This document shows, piece by piece, positions 15,589 through 25,318 of a DNA stretch of 64,000 bases. Positions within the stretch are counted from its first letter, which is position 1, and every line of letters begins with the position of its first letter. The translations under genes were made by a program, and so were the position numbers. The notes below the pieces were generated by a model, which worked only from the letters and a program-made list of their open reading frames with translations, searched no databases and had not been told where the DNA came from. Source of the DNA: Clostridia bacterium (GTDB lineage Bacteria > Bacillota > Clostridia > Lachnospirales > Lachnospiraceae); the NCBI GenBank assembly GCA_910574475.1, contig CAJTAT010000005.1:62001-126000 (forward strand), written 5' to 3'.

Positions 15589-18015
15589 ATGAAAATTAAA
15601 ATTGGAACCAGAAAAAGCAAACTGGCCCTGATACAGACAGATATGGTTAAGCGAGAAATTGAAGTTGTCTTTCCTCAGGCAGAAATAGAGATTGTAGAAA
15701 TATCAACCAAAGGCGATGAGCAGCTGGATCGCTCTCTCACCTCCTTTGGAGGAAAAGGTGTGTTCACAAAAGAGCTGGAGGAGGCTCTTTTGCGGGAAGA
15801 TATTGACCTTGCAGTCCACAGCGCCAAAGATATGCCCATGGAATTCCCGGAAGGGCTGGGGATAGGCGCTGTCCTTCACCGGGCGGATCCCAGAGATGTG
15901 TTTGTGACTACAAGCGGCGTGTCTGTGGCAGATTTACCTCCCGGAAGTATCGTAGGCACCAGCTCCCTTCGGCGGGAGCTGCAGATAAAGGCCATCAATC
16001 CTGCGGTGACAGTGTCTATGCTGCGGGGAAATGTTCAGACCCGTCTTCGAAAGCTGAGAGAAGGGCAGTATGATGGGATTCTTTTGGCTGCGGCTGGTCT
16101 GGAACGGCTTAAGCTTACACAAGAAGAGGGACTTACATTTGAATACCTGGATCCGGAAGACTTTCTGCCTGCAGCCGGCCAGGGGATTCTGGCTGTGGAG
16201 GCAAAAAAGGGCCATATGGCAGACGTTCTCTCTGCTATCCATTGTGAGAAGGCTGCCCTTTTGCTGGAAGCCGAGAGAAGCTTTCTGTCAGCGATTGGCG
16301 GAAGTTGTAATGCCCCAGCTGCCGGGTTCTGCCAATTCACAGACGGCAACGTACAGATGAACGTCATGTACGCCCCGGACGGACAGAGGCCAAGGCATGC
16401 AGATTGCCAGGAGACCTGGACAGAGAAAAGAACAGGGGAGGAAGCTTTGGGATACATGAGAGCATTTGGAGAGAAAATGGCCCGGGAAGTGAAGAAAGGA
16501 AAGGTCTGGCTCTTAGGGGCAGGACCGGGGGATATGGGACTTTTGACACAGAAATGTCTGGCGTGTATCAAACGTGCAGATGTGATTGTGTACGACAATC
16601 TGGTATCCAATTCTATCCTCAATGAGGCGAGAGAGGACGCAGAGCTTATTTATGCAGGAAAACGGGCCTCCAACCATCATCTCAAGCAGGGGGAAACAAA
16701 TGCTCTTCTGATTGAGAAAGCTTTAGAGGGAAAGAATGTGGCGCGGCTGAAAGGCGGCGACCCCTTTATTTTTGGACGAGGGGGAGAAGAGGCAGAAGAG
16801 CTTGTGAAAGCAGGCATTGAATTTGAGATTGTGCCTGGGGTATCCTCCTCCTACGCTGCTGCAGCTTACGGAGGAATTCCTGTGACTCACAGAGAATACG
16901 CTTCTTCCTTTCATGTGATTACAGGGCATGAGAGCAGTACGAAGACGGGGCTGTCTTTGGACTATGCCACACTGGCAAGGGAAGAGGGAACCCTCATCTT
17001 TATGATGGGGCTTAAGAATCTGCCACATATTACAGAAGAATTAATGGATAATGGGAAAGACCCGGGAACGCCTGTGGCTGTCATTCAGGAAGGGACTACA
17101 GCCAGACAAAAAATTGCCAGAGGAACCCTTAAGACCATAGTAGAAAAGGTAAAGGAAGAGGGGATATGCACCCCAGCCGTCACGGTGGTGGGAGATGTGG
17201 TGTCACTGGAGGAAAGGCTCTCCTGGTTTGGCAGAGGCCCTCTCTCTGGTGTGCGCGTGCTTCTCACAGGGACAAAGGCTATGTGTGAAAAGCAGGAAAA
17301 GGTATTTCGGGAGGAGGGGGCAGAGCCCATTTCCTTTAGCCTTATAAGAACAAAGGAATTAGACACTTCCGAGCTTACTAAGGCCATGTCAGACCTTCCA
17401 TCTTATACCTGGGTAGTCTTTACCAGCAGTAACGGCGTGGACTTCTTCTTTGACAGGCTAAAAGCAGAGAAAAGAGACATCCGCAGCCTGTCTGCCCTTA
17501 AGTTTGCAGTGATTGGAGAGGGGACAAAAAAGGCTTTGGAGGAAAAGGGTATCTATGCAGACTTTGTTCCCTCCCGCTATTCCAGCAAAGATTTGGCGAA
17601 GGAGTGGATTCCCACTCTAAAAGAAACAGATCGTCTGCTGCTTCTTCGGGCAAAGGAAGCCTCTGAGGAGCTTACAAGTGCCCTTGACAAGGCAGAAATT
17701 TCTTATACGGCGGCTGCCCTTTATACCACAGAGGTAGATGGCCGTAAGGGAGAGGAGCTATGCCGGATACTTCCTCAGATGGATTATATTACATTTGCCA
17801 GCGCGTCAGCGGTGAAAGCCTTTGCAGGAATGGTGAAAAACCTGACTGAGATTCAGGCAAAAGTCGTTTGCATTGGCCCTGTGACCAAGAAGGCGGCTGT
17901 GAGCCTGGGGATCCCTGTTTACGAAAGCGCTGCAGTCTACACGGCAGAAGGTTTGCGGGACGCGATACGAAGAGACAGAAAAAATACAACAGAATTGGAC
18001 GAATCAGAGACATGA
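15589..18015 (+). CDS. hemC: Trifunctional HemC-CobA-HemD fusion
   Basis: One 808-aa polypeptide carries three consecutive steps. Residues 1-300 are hydroxymethylbilane synthase (IGTRKSKLALIQTD, HSAKDMP, GTSSLRRELQ, dipyrromethane Cys region GGSCNAPA). Residues 304-545 are uroporphyrinogen-III C-methyltransferase (LLGAGPGDMGLLT, VIVYDNLV, GGDPFIFGRGGEE, PGVSSSYAAAAYGGIPVTHR), making precorrin-2. Residues 552-800 are uroporphyrinogen-III synthase (weakly conserved; VVFTSSNGVDFFF, FASASAVKAF). The start is ATG 15589, the first Met of a normal HemC; the frame is open back to 15448, but that extension is translated repeat sequence. A separate cysG/hemB is not present here. The stop overlaps the next start as ATGA. 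Confidence 0.94.
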   Translation: MKIKIGTRKSKLALIQTDMVKREIEVVFPQAEIEIVEISTKGDEQLDRSLTSFGGKGVFTKELEEALLREDIDLAVHSAKDMPMEFPEGLGIGAVLHRADPRDVFVTTSGVSVADLPPGSIVGTSSLRRELQIKAINPAVTVSMLRGNVQTRLRKLREGQYDGILLAAAGLERLKLTQEEGLTFEYLDPEDFLPAAGQGILAVEAKKGHMADVLSAIHCEKAALLLEAERSFLSAIGGSCNAPAAGFCQFTDGNVQMNVMYAPDGQRPRHADCQETWTEKRTGEEALGYMRAFGEKMAREVKKGKVWLLGAGPGDMGLLTQKCLACIKRADVIVYDNLVSNSILNEAREDAELIYAGKRASNHHLKQGETNALLIEKALEGKNVARLKGGDPFIFGRGGEEAEELVKAGIEFEIVPGVSSSYAAAAYGGIPVTHREYASSFHVITGHESSTKTGLSLDYATLAREEGTLIFMMGLKNLPHITEELMDNGKDPGTPVAVIQEGTTARQKIARGTLKTIVEKVKEEGICTPAVTVVGDVVSLEERLSWFGRGPLSGVRVLLTGTKAMCEKQEKVFREEGAEPISFSLIRTKELDTSELTKAMSDLPSYTWVVFTSSNGVDFFFDRLKAEKRDIRSLSALKFAVIGEGTKKALEEKGIYADFVPSRYSSKDLAKEWIPTLKETDRLLLLRAKEASEELTSALDKAEISYTAAALYTTEVDGRKGEELCRILPQMDYITFASASAVKAFAGMVKNLTEIQAKVVCIGPVTKKAAVSLGIPVYESAAVYTAEGLRDAIRRDRKNTTELDESET

Positions 18016-19115
18016 AAAGAAAAATAAGGGCTCACAGTTTCCCCTGTCTCCATGGGGGAGATCGATATGGGGCTGCTATGGTAAGCGGATGGTCCCAGGA
18101 AGATCTTCTGGACTTTTCCGCCAATGTGAATCCTTTCGGGATGCCTTCCGGCGTCAGGGAGGCAGTGATAGCAGGATTAGAGCAATCCCTCCATTACCCG
18201 GATCCCTTGTGCCGGCAGCTTCGCATGGCGATTGGGAGGAAGGAAGGGATGGACCCAGAGCAGATTTTGTGTGGAAACGGCGGAGCGGACTTGATTTACC
18301 GTCTGGTCTATGCATGCAGGCCTAAGAAAGCTCTGGTCACGGCTCCCTCCTTTGCAGAATATGAGGAAGCTTTAAGCCAGATTGAAGCGCAGATTTGTCA
18401 TTGGTTCCTCCCAGAGGATATGACCATAAAAGCAGATATATTAGAGGCTGTTACGGAGGATTTGGATCTTATCTTTTTATGTAACCCTAACAACCCCACC
18501 GGACTTTTGACAGAGAGGGAGACTTTGCTGGCTGTTTTGGAAAAGGCAAAGACTTGCTGTGTGCGTGTCTGTGTGGACGAGTGCTTTCTGGACTTTGTGA
18601 GGGAACAGGAAGACTACACCTTAAAAAATTTTTTGGACGTCTATCCCAATTTAATTCTCTTAAAGTCTTTTACCAAGCTTTATGCCATCCCGGGGCTTCG
18701 TCTGGGCTATGTGCTTTCCTCAGATAAAGAATTATTGAAGCAAATGAGAGCGGCGGGACAGCCCTGGGCCGTATCAGAGCCGGCACAGTGTGGTGGAATG
18801 GCGGCCCTACAGGCGACAGGCTTTCGGGAGCGCACCATAGATCTGGTAGATCGGGAGCGGGCGTTTCTAAAGGAGGAATTGGAGAAGATGGGGCTTCTCG
18901 TCTATGAGGGCCGGGCCAATTATCTGTGTTTCCTGGCAAAAGGAGAAAAAGAGTTGTATGAAAAGCTTCTGGAGAGGGGGATTTTAATTCGGCGCTGCCG
19001 AAACTATCCGGGACTCACAGAGGAGCACTATCGGGTGGCAGTGCGGGGGCATGAGGAAAATCAGTTCCTGCTGGAAGCACTGAAGAAGATATGGAAAGAG
19101 AGAGACTCAAAATGA
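18012..19115 (+). CDS. cobD: Threonine-phosphate decarboxylase (CobD-type PLP enzyme)
   Basis: Fold-type I aminotransferase family, 367 aa from ATG 18012 (overlapping the previous stop). In cobalamin operons this branch decarboxylates L-threonine O-3-phosphate to (R)-1-aminopropan-2-yl phosphate for the nucleotide loop. Visible: HGGDRYG N-terminal motif, [45 protein letters not shown], the PLP lysine in [15 protein letters not shown]. It resembles histidinol-phosphate aminotransferase, but the HGGDxYG start and DFSANVNP motif favour CobD. No threonine kinase gene (pduX) was seen. Its TGA overlaps the cobQ start as ATGA. Confidence 0.9.
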   Translation: MKRKIRAHSFPCLHGGDRYGAAMVSGWSQEDLLDFSANVNPFGMPSGVREAVIAGLEQSLHYPDPLCRQLRMAIGRKEGMDPEQILCGNGGADLIYRLVYACRPKKALVTAPSFAEYEEALSQIEAQICHWFLPEDMTIKADILEAVTEDLDLIFLCNPNNPTGLLTERETLLAVLEKAKTCCVRVCVDECFLDFVREQEDYTLKNFLDVYPNLILLKSFTKLYAIPGLRLGYVLSSDKELLKQMRAAGQPWAVSEPAQCGGMAALQATGFRERTIDLVDRERAFLKEELEKMGLLVYEGRANYLCFLAKGEKELYEKLLERGILIRRCRNYPGLTEEHYRVAVRGHEENQFLLEALKKIWKERDSK

Positions 19116-20623
19116 AGCACAAAGCGAAAGTGATTATGATACAGGGCACCATGTCCAATGCGGGAAAAAGCTTTTTGACTGCTGGGCTGTGCAGGGTGTT
19201 TATGCAGGACGGATACCGGACAGCACCTTTTAAATCCCAGAATATGGCTCTTAATTCTTATATCACAAAAGATGGATTAGAGATAGGCCGGGCCCAGGCA
19301 ATGCAGGCTGAGGCGGCGGGAATTGAGCCTGCGGTGGAGATGAATCCCATTCTTCTTAAACCTACCAGTAATGTGGGAAGCCAGGTCATAGTAAACGGCG
19401 AAGTTCTAGGCAATATGAAGGCAGCAGAGTACTATGAAAAGAAAAAGCAGTTGATTCCAGAGGTGGAGAAGGCATTTTTGAAACTCTCAGAGGAGTATGA
19501 TATGATTGTCATTGAGGGAGCAGGAAGCCCGGCGGAGATCAATCTGAAGGATGACAGCTTTGTCAATATGGGAATGGCAAAAATTGCCAGGGCGCCAGTG
19601 CTTCTGGCCGGGGATATTGACCGGGGCGGCGTATTTGCATCTCTGTATGGAACGGTAAAGCTTCTAAAAGAGGAAGAACAGCGAATGATCAAGGGCCTGA
19701 TTATCAACAAGTTTCGGGGCGATGTGGATATTTTAAAGCCTGGCCTGGGAATGATAGAGGATTTGACCGGGATCCCTGTAGTGGGTGTCGTACCTATGGA
19801 ACCTCTTGATATTGATGATGAGGACAGTCTTTCCGATCGGCTGAATCACAGAGAGGCGAAAGGTGGAATAGACATTGCCGTCATACGGCTGCCCCATATT
19901 GCCAACTTTACGGATTTCAATGTGTTTGAGCGAATGGACGGGGTGTCTCTGCGCTATGTGAGCGAGCCGGCCAAGCTTGGCCAGCCAGACTTGATCCTGA
20001 TTCCGGGAACGAAGAATACCATGGATGATATGGGCTGGATGCGGGAATGTGGTCTAGAGACTCTTGTAGTTCGCCAGGCGGAAAAGAAAACTCCTGTTGT
20101 GGGAATCTGCGGCGGCTATCAGATGCTGGGAGAAGCCTTGGAAGATCCAGATGGAGTAGAACATGGGGGAACCATGCGGGGAATGGGACTTTTGCATACA
20201 AGAACCGTATTTGAGCAGGCGAAGACCCGGACTCAGATCAAAGGCAGGATTGTCTGGAAGGAGGATGGCCCTTACTGTACCACAGAGAAAGAAGTGCAAG
20301 GCTACGAGATTCATATGGGCCGCACTTACAATCTGGGGCGTTGCATAGAGACCATCCGTCTTGAGGATGGACGCATGGATGGACTCTGCAATGAGGCTGG
20401 AACGGTCTTTGGAACGTATCTTCACGGCATTTTTGATTTTGGGGATCTGGCCTCTCTGACTGTGAGCAGGCTCATGGTAAAAAAAGGGATAGATCCTGGG
20501 AACTGGCACTTTGATCCAGAAGAACACAAGCGACAGGAATATGACAAATTGGCAGATTTGGTTCGCAGATCTTTGGATATGGACAAAATATATGAAATCA
20601 TAGAGGCGGGAATCACATGTTAG
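19112..20623 (+). CDS. cobQ: Adenosylcobyric acid synthase (glutamine-hydrolysing)
   Basis: Amidates four side chains of adenosylcobyrinate a,c-diamide using ATP and glutamine. 503 aa. N-terminal dethiobiotin-synthetase-like ATP domain ([44 protein letters not shown]); C-terminal class I amidotransferase domain with nucleophile Cys333 in [10 protein letters not shown] and His in [12 protein letters not shown] 19112 overlaps the cobD stop; an in-frame ATG at 19091 inside cobD is less likely. It overlaps cbiC by 7 nt. Confidence 0.97.
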   Translation: MKHKAKVIMIQGTMSNAGKSFLTAGLCRVFMQDGYRTAPFKSQNMALNSYITKDGLEIGRAQAMQAEAAGIEPAVEMNPILLKPTSNVGSQVIVNGEVLGNMKAAEYYEKKKQLIPEVEKAFLKLSEEYDMIVIEGAGSPAEINLKDDSFVNMGMAKIARAPVLLAGDIDRGGVFASLYGTVKLLKEEEQRMIKGLIINKFRGDVDILKPGLGMIEDLTGIPVVGVVPMEPLDIDDEDSLSDRLNHREAKGGIDIAVIRLPHIANFTDFNVFERMDGVSLRYVSEPAKLGQPDLILIPGTKNTMDDMGWMRECGLETLVVRQAEKKTPVVGICGGYQMLGEALEDPDGVEHGGTMRGMGLLHTRTVFEQAKTRTQIKGRIVWKEDGPYCTTEKEVQGYEIHMGRTYNLGRCIETIRLEDGRMDGLCNEAGTVFGTYLHGIFDFGDLASLTVSRLMVKKGIDPGNWHFDPEEHKRQEYDKLADLVRRSLDMDKIYEIIEAGITC

Positions 20624-21249
20624 ATAAAATTCAGATTGTAAAACCCATGGAAATTGAAGAGCGTAGTATGGAGATGATTACTCAGGAGCTAAATGGCCGT
20701 ACCTGGCCGGAGCCAGAGTTCTCCATTGTAAAAAGATGTATCCATACATCGGCAGATTTTGACTATGCAAAGAATCTCTGTTTCTCTGAAAGGGCGGCGT
20801 CCACAGGAGTGGAAGCTTTAAGAGGCGGAGCCTCTATTGTGACAGATACCCGGATGGCCGCTTCCGGGATCAATAAAAAGAAGCTGGCTTCCTACGGAGG
20901 GCAGGTTTACTGCTTTATGGATGATCCAAACGTGGCAAAAGAGGCAAAGGAGCGGGAGTGTACCCGGGCGGCCATCTGTATGGAACGGGCGGCAGAGCTT
21001 CCCGGACAGTTGGTTATCGCAGTGGGAAATGCACCCACGGCCCTGATCCGGCTCTATGAACTCATCCAGGAAGGGAAGATTCGCCCAGCTCTGATTATTG
21101 GGGCCCCTGTGGGATTTGTGAATGTAGTGGAGGCAAAAGAGCTGATTATGACAGCCGGTGTTTCCTATATTGTGCCCAGGGGGAGAAAGGGCGGCAGCAA
21201 CATTGCGGCTACCATTTGTAATGCCATGCTGTATCAGGGAGGAAAGTAA
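20617..21249 (+). CDS. cbiC: Cobalt-precorrin-8 methylmutase
   Basis: Moves the C11 methyl group to C12 to give cobyrinate. 210 aa, normal size. The catalytic His is in [33 protein letters not shown] and [14 protein letters not shown] are family motifs, and [19 protein letters not shown] closes the protein. Starts within the last codons of cobQ (7-nt overlap), so translation is coupled. cobT begins 1 nt after its TAA. Confidence 0.96.
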   Translation: MLDKIQIVKPMEIEERSMEMITQELNGRTWPEPEFSIVKRCIHTSADFDYAKNLCFSERAASTGVEALRGGASIVTDTRMAASGINKKKLASYGGQVYCFMDDPNVAKEAKERECTRAAICMERAAELPGQLVIAVGNAPTALIRLYELIQEGKIRPALIIGAPVGFVNVVEAKELIMTAGVSYIVPRGRKGGSNIAATICNAMLYQGGK

Positions 21250-21250
21250 G

Positions 21251-22309
21251 ATGAAGCTGGAAGAGTACATTACAGAGATTAAACCTTTGGATGAAGGTAT
21301 GATGAAGGCGTCCTGGAATCATTGGGATTCATTATGTAAACCTCTTAGGGGAATGGGAAAGCTGGAAGAAATGGTCGTGCAGCTTGCAGGAATTTATGGC
21401 ACAGAGCATCCAAAGCTTACAAAACCAGTTGTTGTGATTATGGGAGCAGATAACGGCGTGGTGGCAGAAGGCGTCAGCCAGACAGGCAGTGAGGTGACTG
21501 CCCAGGTTTTGGAAAATATGGGGGATCGCATCTCCTCTGTCTGTATTATGGCTAAATTGGAAGGGATTGAGGTACTCCCTGTGAATATCGGGATGTTTGT
21601 GGATGGAAAGCATCCCCGTATCAAGAACCGGGTGGTGCGTTATGGCACAGGCAATATAGCCAGGGAAGCGGCCATGACGAGAGAGGAAGCCATTCAGGGA
21701 ATTCTGACAGGAATTGAGACAGTAAAAGAGCTCTACCAGGATGGATACCGGATGATCATTACCGGAGAGATGGGGATTGGCAACACAACCCCCAGCTCGG
21801 CCATGGCGTCCGTTCTCTTGTCTCAGGAGGTAGAGATGATGACAGGCCGGGGAGCCGGCCTCTCAAGCGAGGGACTAGAGCGAAAAATAGCGGCTATTAA
21901 GCGTGCCATTGCTGTAAATCAGCCGGACAAAAACGATATTCTTGATGTACTCTCAAAGGTTGGAAGCCTGGATATCGCAGGAATGATAGGCTGCTTTATC
22001 GGGGCGGCCGTCTATCGTGTCCCGGCTTTGATTGACGGATTTATCTCTTCCGTGGCCGCTTACAGTGCCACACTGCTGGCTCCGGCTTGCAAGCCCTATA
22101 TGGTTCCCACCCACTGTTCTGCAGAGCCTGCAGGGCAGCTTATGCTTAACGCTCTGGGAATGGAAGCTCCTGTCCATGCTGGGATGCATCTGGGGGAAGC
22201 TACAGGTGCAGTGACAGCCTACAGCCTTTATAAATATGCCTTTGCCCTGTATGATGGATTGCCAAGCTGGAATGACGGCAAGGTAGAGGCTTATGAACAC
22301 CTGAAATAG
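21251..22309 (+). CDS. cobT: Nicotinate-nucleotide:dimethylbenzimidazole phosphoribosyltransferase
   Basis: Makes alpha-ribazole phosphate by exchanging nicotinate for the lower-ligand base. 352 aa from ATG 21251 (GGAAAG upstream); the frame is open back into cbiC but the family N-terminus begins here. Visible: GSLGKLE-like GMGKLEEMVVQLA, MGADNGVVAEGVSQTGSEVT, GEMGIGNTTPSSAM, TGRGAGLSSEGLERK and the catalytic Glu in GMHLGEATGA. The native base is unknown, since no bluB or bza genes for base synthesis are in the window. Confidence 0.96.
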   Translation: MKLEEYITEIKPLDEGMMKASWNHWDSLCKPLRGMGKLEEMVVQLAGIYGTEHPKLTKPVVVIMGADNGVVAEGVSQTGSEVTAQVLENMGDRISSVCIMAKLEGIEVLPVNIGMFVDGKHPRIKNRVVRYGTGNIAREAAMTREEAIQGILTGIETVKELYQDGYRMIITGEMGIGNTTPSSAMASVLLSQEVEMMTGRGAGLSSEGLERKIAAIKRAIAVNQPDKNDILDVLSKVGSLDIAGMIGCFIGAAVYRVPALIDGFISSVAAYSATLLAPACKPYMVPTHCSAEPAGQLMLNALGMEAPVHAGMHLGEATGAVTAYSLYKYAFALYDGLPSWNDGKVEAYEHLK

Positions 22310-22334
22310 GACGGTCAGGGAAAGGGCCATACAT

Positions 22335-23105
22335 ATGCAGATTATCATATCACCAGCTAAGAGAATGAAAATTGATACAGACTCTGTGGAGACAGAAGCC
22401 CTGCCTCTTTATCTAGAGGATACGAAAAGATTAATGGAAAAAATGCGGTCCTTCCATCGGGGAGAGTTACAGAAGCTTTTCGCAGCCAATGAGAAGATAA
22501 CAGAAGAAAACTTTGAGCGGTATGCTCACATGGATTTGCGAAAAGGCCTGACTCCGGCTATCCTGTCTTATGTAGGGATTCAGTATCAATATATGGCGCC
22601 TCAGGTATTTACGGACGCCCAGTGGGATTATGTAAAAAAGCATTTGTGGATCTTAAGTGGATTTTATGGAATTTTGCGCCCCCATCATGGGGTGACACCC
22701 TACCGTCTGGAGATGCAGGCAAAGCTGGCTCTTAATGGACACAGAAATTTATATGAGTTCTGGGGAAATAAGCTGTACCGCGCACTGGTGGAGGAAGATA
22801 AGACCGTGATAAATCTGGCGTCCAGAGAGTATGCAAAAGGGGTAGAGCCTTATTTGGAATCGGACGTCCGCTACCTTACCTGCGTCTTTGGAAGCCTTCA
22901 GGGAGATAAGATAAAAGTAAAAGGGACAGAAGCAAAGATGGCCCGGGGCGAAATGGTGCGCTGGCTTTCTCTGAATCACATTGAAGAGCCAGAAACGCTG
23001 CGTCAATTTAAAGAACTGGGGTTTGTCTACTGTCCTGAGCGCTCTACAGAGCAGGAGTATGTATTTTTAAAATCTTCTCCCGGAAAGAACCTGGATGAAA
23101 AGTAA
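22335..23105 (+). CDS. yaaA: YaaA (UPF0246) peroxide-stress protein
   Basis: 256 aa. ISPAKRMK at the N-terminus, GILRPHHGVTPYRLEMQAKL, and VINLASREYAKGVEPYL are diagnostic of the YaaA family. In E. coli YaaA limits intracellular free iron during hydrogen peroxide stress and binds DNA. No enzymatic step of cobalamin synthesis is known for it. It sits between cobT (25 nt upstream) and cbiD (18 nt downstream) on the same strand with no terminator, so it should be co-transcribed and under the cobalamin riboswitch. A link to metal or redox protection of cobalt-corrin intermediates is speculation. Confidence 0.92.
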   Translation: MQIIISPAKRMKIDTDSVETEALPLYLEDTKRLMEKMRSFHRGELQKLFAANEKITEENFERYAHMDLRKGLTPAILSYVGIQYQYMAPQVFTDAQWDYVKKHLWILSGFYGILRPHHGVTPYRLEMQAKLALNGHRNLYEFWGNKLYRALVEEDKTVINLASREYAKGVEPYLESDVRYLTCVFGSLQGDKIKVKGTEAKMARGEMVRWLSLNHIEEPETLRQFKELGFVYCPERSTEQEYVFLKSSPGKNLDEK

Positions 23106-23123
23106 GGCTTGGAGGCATGCTTT

Positions 23124-24269
23124 ATGTTAGAACAATATGTCTACAAACAAAATAAAAAAATGCGCCTGGGCTATACGACAGGTTCCTGTGCAGCGGCTGC
23201 ATCCAAAGCGGCGGTCTGGATGCTTCTTAACAGACAGCCTGTTTCTTATGTAAATTTAAAAACGCCCAAAGGGATTCCTTTGAATCTGGAAGTTTTGGAG
23301 GCAGGATTTACGGAAGAGGAGGCCTCCTGTGCCATCCAAAAGGATGCGGGAGACGACCCGGATGTGACAAATGGCCGGTATATTTATGCCAGTGTCCGAA
23401 AAACAATAACACCGGGAATTGAGATTGACGGAGGCGCAGGCGTGGGGCGTGTCACGAGAGAGGGACTCGATCAGCCTGTTGGAGATGCGGCCATTAACCG
23501 GGTACCCCGTCAGATGATAAGGGAGGCTGTAGAGGAAGTCTGTAAAAGCTTTGGCTATGAGGGAGGAATCTCTGTGGTGATCTCGGTACCCGGGGGAGAG
23601 GAATTGGCAAAAAAGACGTTTAATCCGCGTCTGGGAATAGAAGGAGGAATCTCCATCCTTGGAACGAGTGGGATTGTAGAACCTATGAGCGAAGAAGCCC
23701 TGATACAGACCATACGCGTAGACATCAAAATGCAGTTGGCCCGTGGACAAAAGGACCTGATTTTAGTTCCGGGAAATTATGGAATGGATTTTCTGAACGA
23801 GTACGATTCCACTCTTTTGTCCCGCTCTGTAAAATACAGCAACTTTCTTGGAGAGGCCATCGACGCCTCTGTGGAATACGGCGCCCGGGGTATCCTTCTG
23901 GTGGGACACATTGGCAAACTGGTGAAACTGGCCGGGGGAATTATGAATACTCATTCCAGAAATGCAGATGCCCGAATGGAGATTTTGACTGCCCATGCAG
24001 CCCTCCTGGGAGCAGATTCAAAGACTGCAAAAGCTTTGATGGGCTGTGTAACTACAGATGAAGCTCTGGATATTCTGAAAGAAAAGGGACTTCTTGAGGC
24101 TGTTATGGCATGTCTTATGGAACGGATGGAGTTTTATGTCAATCACAGAAGCGGTGGAGCTCTTACCTGTGGAATTCTTACCTTTTCCAAAAAGCTGGGG
24201 ATTCTTGGGGAGACGAAAGAAGTAAGAAACCTACTGAATGAGCTGAAAGAGGAGAAAAAGAAACTATGA
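23124..24269 (+). CDS. cbiD: Cobalt-precorrin-5B C1-methyltransferase
   Basis: Methylates C1 in the anaerobic corrin pathway; a hallmark of the cobalt-early route. 381 aa from ATG 23124, which has GGAGG 8 nt upstream; an in-frame TTG at 23109 is rejected because it overlaps that ribosome site. The N-terminal MRLGYTTGSCAAAASKAA is the family signature; DAGDDPDVTNG, VGRVTREGLDQPVGDAAIN, ISVPGGEELAKKTFNPRLGIEGGISILGT are also present. The stop overlaps the cbiG start as ATGA. Confidence 0.97.
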   Translation: MLEQYVYKQNKKMRLGYTTGSCAAAASKAAVWMLLNRQPVSYVNLKTPKGIPLNLEVLEAGFTEEEASCAIQKDAGDDPDVTNGRYIYASVRKTITPGIEIDGGAGVGRVTREGLDQPVGDAAINRVPRQMIREAVEEVCKSFGYEGGISVVISVPGGEELAKKTFNPRLGIEGGISILGTSGIVEPMSEEALIQTIRVDIKMQLARGQKDLILVPGNYGMDFLNEYDSTLLSRSVKYSNFLGEAIDASVEYGARGILLVGHIGKLVKLAGGIMNTHSRNADARMEILTAHAALLGADSKTAKALMGCVTTDEALDILKEKGLLEAVMACLMERMEFYVNHRSGGALTCGILTFSKKLGILGETKEVRNLLNELKEEKKKL

Positions 24270-25309
24270 AGCTGGCAGTGATTGGATTTACCCGTTCGGG
24301 CTGCACATATGCCAAAAGAATCGAGAAGGCCATGAGGGAAAAGGGCAATGACTGTACAGCCTGGGGCAAAGGCTCTAAGGCAGAAGACTGGGAAGTATGC
24401 CCCGTGAAAGAGCCATTAAAAGACTGGACAGGAGAACAGTTTCTGACTCAGGACGCTCTTATCTTTGTGGGGGCTACAGGGATTGCTGTTCGTGCTATCG
24501 CTCCTTTTGTGAAGAGCAAGTCTACCGATCCAGCAGTTCTCTGTATGGATGAACAGGGAAGATATGTGATTTCCCTTTTGTCCGGGCATCTGGGAGGGGC
24601 CAACGAGCTGGCGACGGAGATTGCCAGGCTGTGCCAGGCCACACCTGTCATCACTACAGCTACGGATTTGAATGGAAGATTTTCGGTAGATTCCTTTGCA
24701 AAGCGGGAGCATTTATATCTGGATAGCTTAAGTCTGGCAAAGAAGATTTCCGCAGAGATCCTGGAGCATGGGAAGGTAGGCCTCCACAGCGATTTTGAGA
24801 TAACAGGCCCTGTGCCACAGGAGCTCTCTATCAAAGACGAGGGAGATTTAGGGATCAGTATTTCTCTGAACCAGGGGTGCAATCCCTTTTTCGAGACCCT
24901 TCATTTAGTGCCCAGAATCCTGGTCCTTGGTATTGGTTGCAAAAAGGGCGCATCCAGGGAACAGATTGAAAGTCTGGTGAGAAAAGTGATGGATGACAAG
25001 GGATTTTCCATGTATGGTATAGGCAAGGTAGCTTCCATCGACTTAAAACGGGAGGAAGAAGGGCTGGTATCCTTCTGCCGGGAATATGGGTTTTCCTTTC
25101 ACACCTACTCAAGACAGGAGCTAGAAGCTGTGTCCTGTGAGGATGGCTTTTCTGAGTCAGAATTTGTAAAAAATGTCACTGGCGTGGGAAATGTATGTGA
25201 GCGAAGCGCTCTGCGGGCATCAGGACAGACTCGCCTGCTTCAGAAGAAAGTGGCGGAAAATGGGGTGACAATTGCCGTTGCCTTAGAAGACTACCAGGTG
25301 CAATTTTAG
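24266..25309 (+). CDS. cbiG: Cobalt-precorrin-5A hydrolase
   Basis: Opens the delta-lactone of cobalt-precorrin-5A and releases acetaldehyde, a step specific to the anaerobic pathway. 347 aa. Visible: FVGATGIAVRAIAPFVKSKSTDPAVLCMDEQG and LLSGHLGGANELA in the N-terminal domain, and the C-terminal domain with LGIGCKKGAS, ASIDLKREEEGL and VCERSAL. Translationally coupled to cbiD. Nine nt separate it from the next gene. Confidence 0.96.
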   Translation: MKLAVIGFTRSGCTYAKRIEKAMREKGNDCTAWGKGSKAEDWEVCPVKEPLKDWTGEQFLTQDALIFVGATGIAVRAIAPFVKSKSTDPAVLCMDEQGRYVISLLSGHLGGANELATEIARLCQATPVITTATDLNGRFSVDSFAKREHLYLDSLSLAKKISAEILEHGKVGLHSDFEITGPVPQELSIKDEGDLGISISLNQGCNPFFETLHLVPRILVLGIGCKKGASREQIESLVRKVMDDKGFSMYGIGKVASIDLKREEEGLVSFCREYGFSFHTYSRQELEAVSCEDGFSESEFVKNVTGVGNVCERSALRASGQTRLLQKKVAENGVTIAVALEDYQVQF

Positions 25310-25318
25310 GAGGACAAG

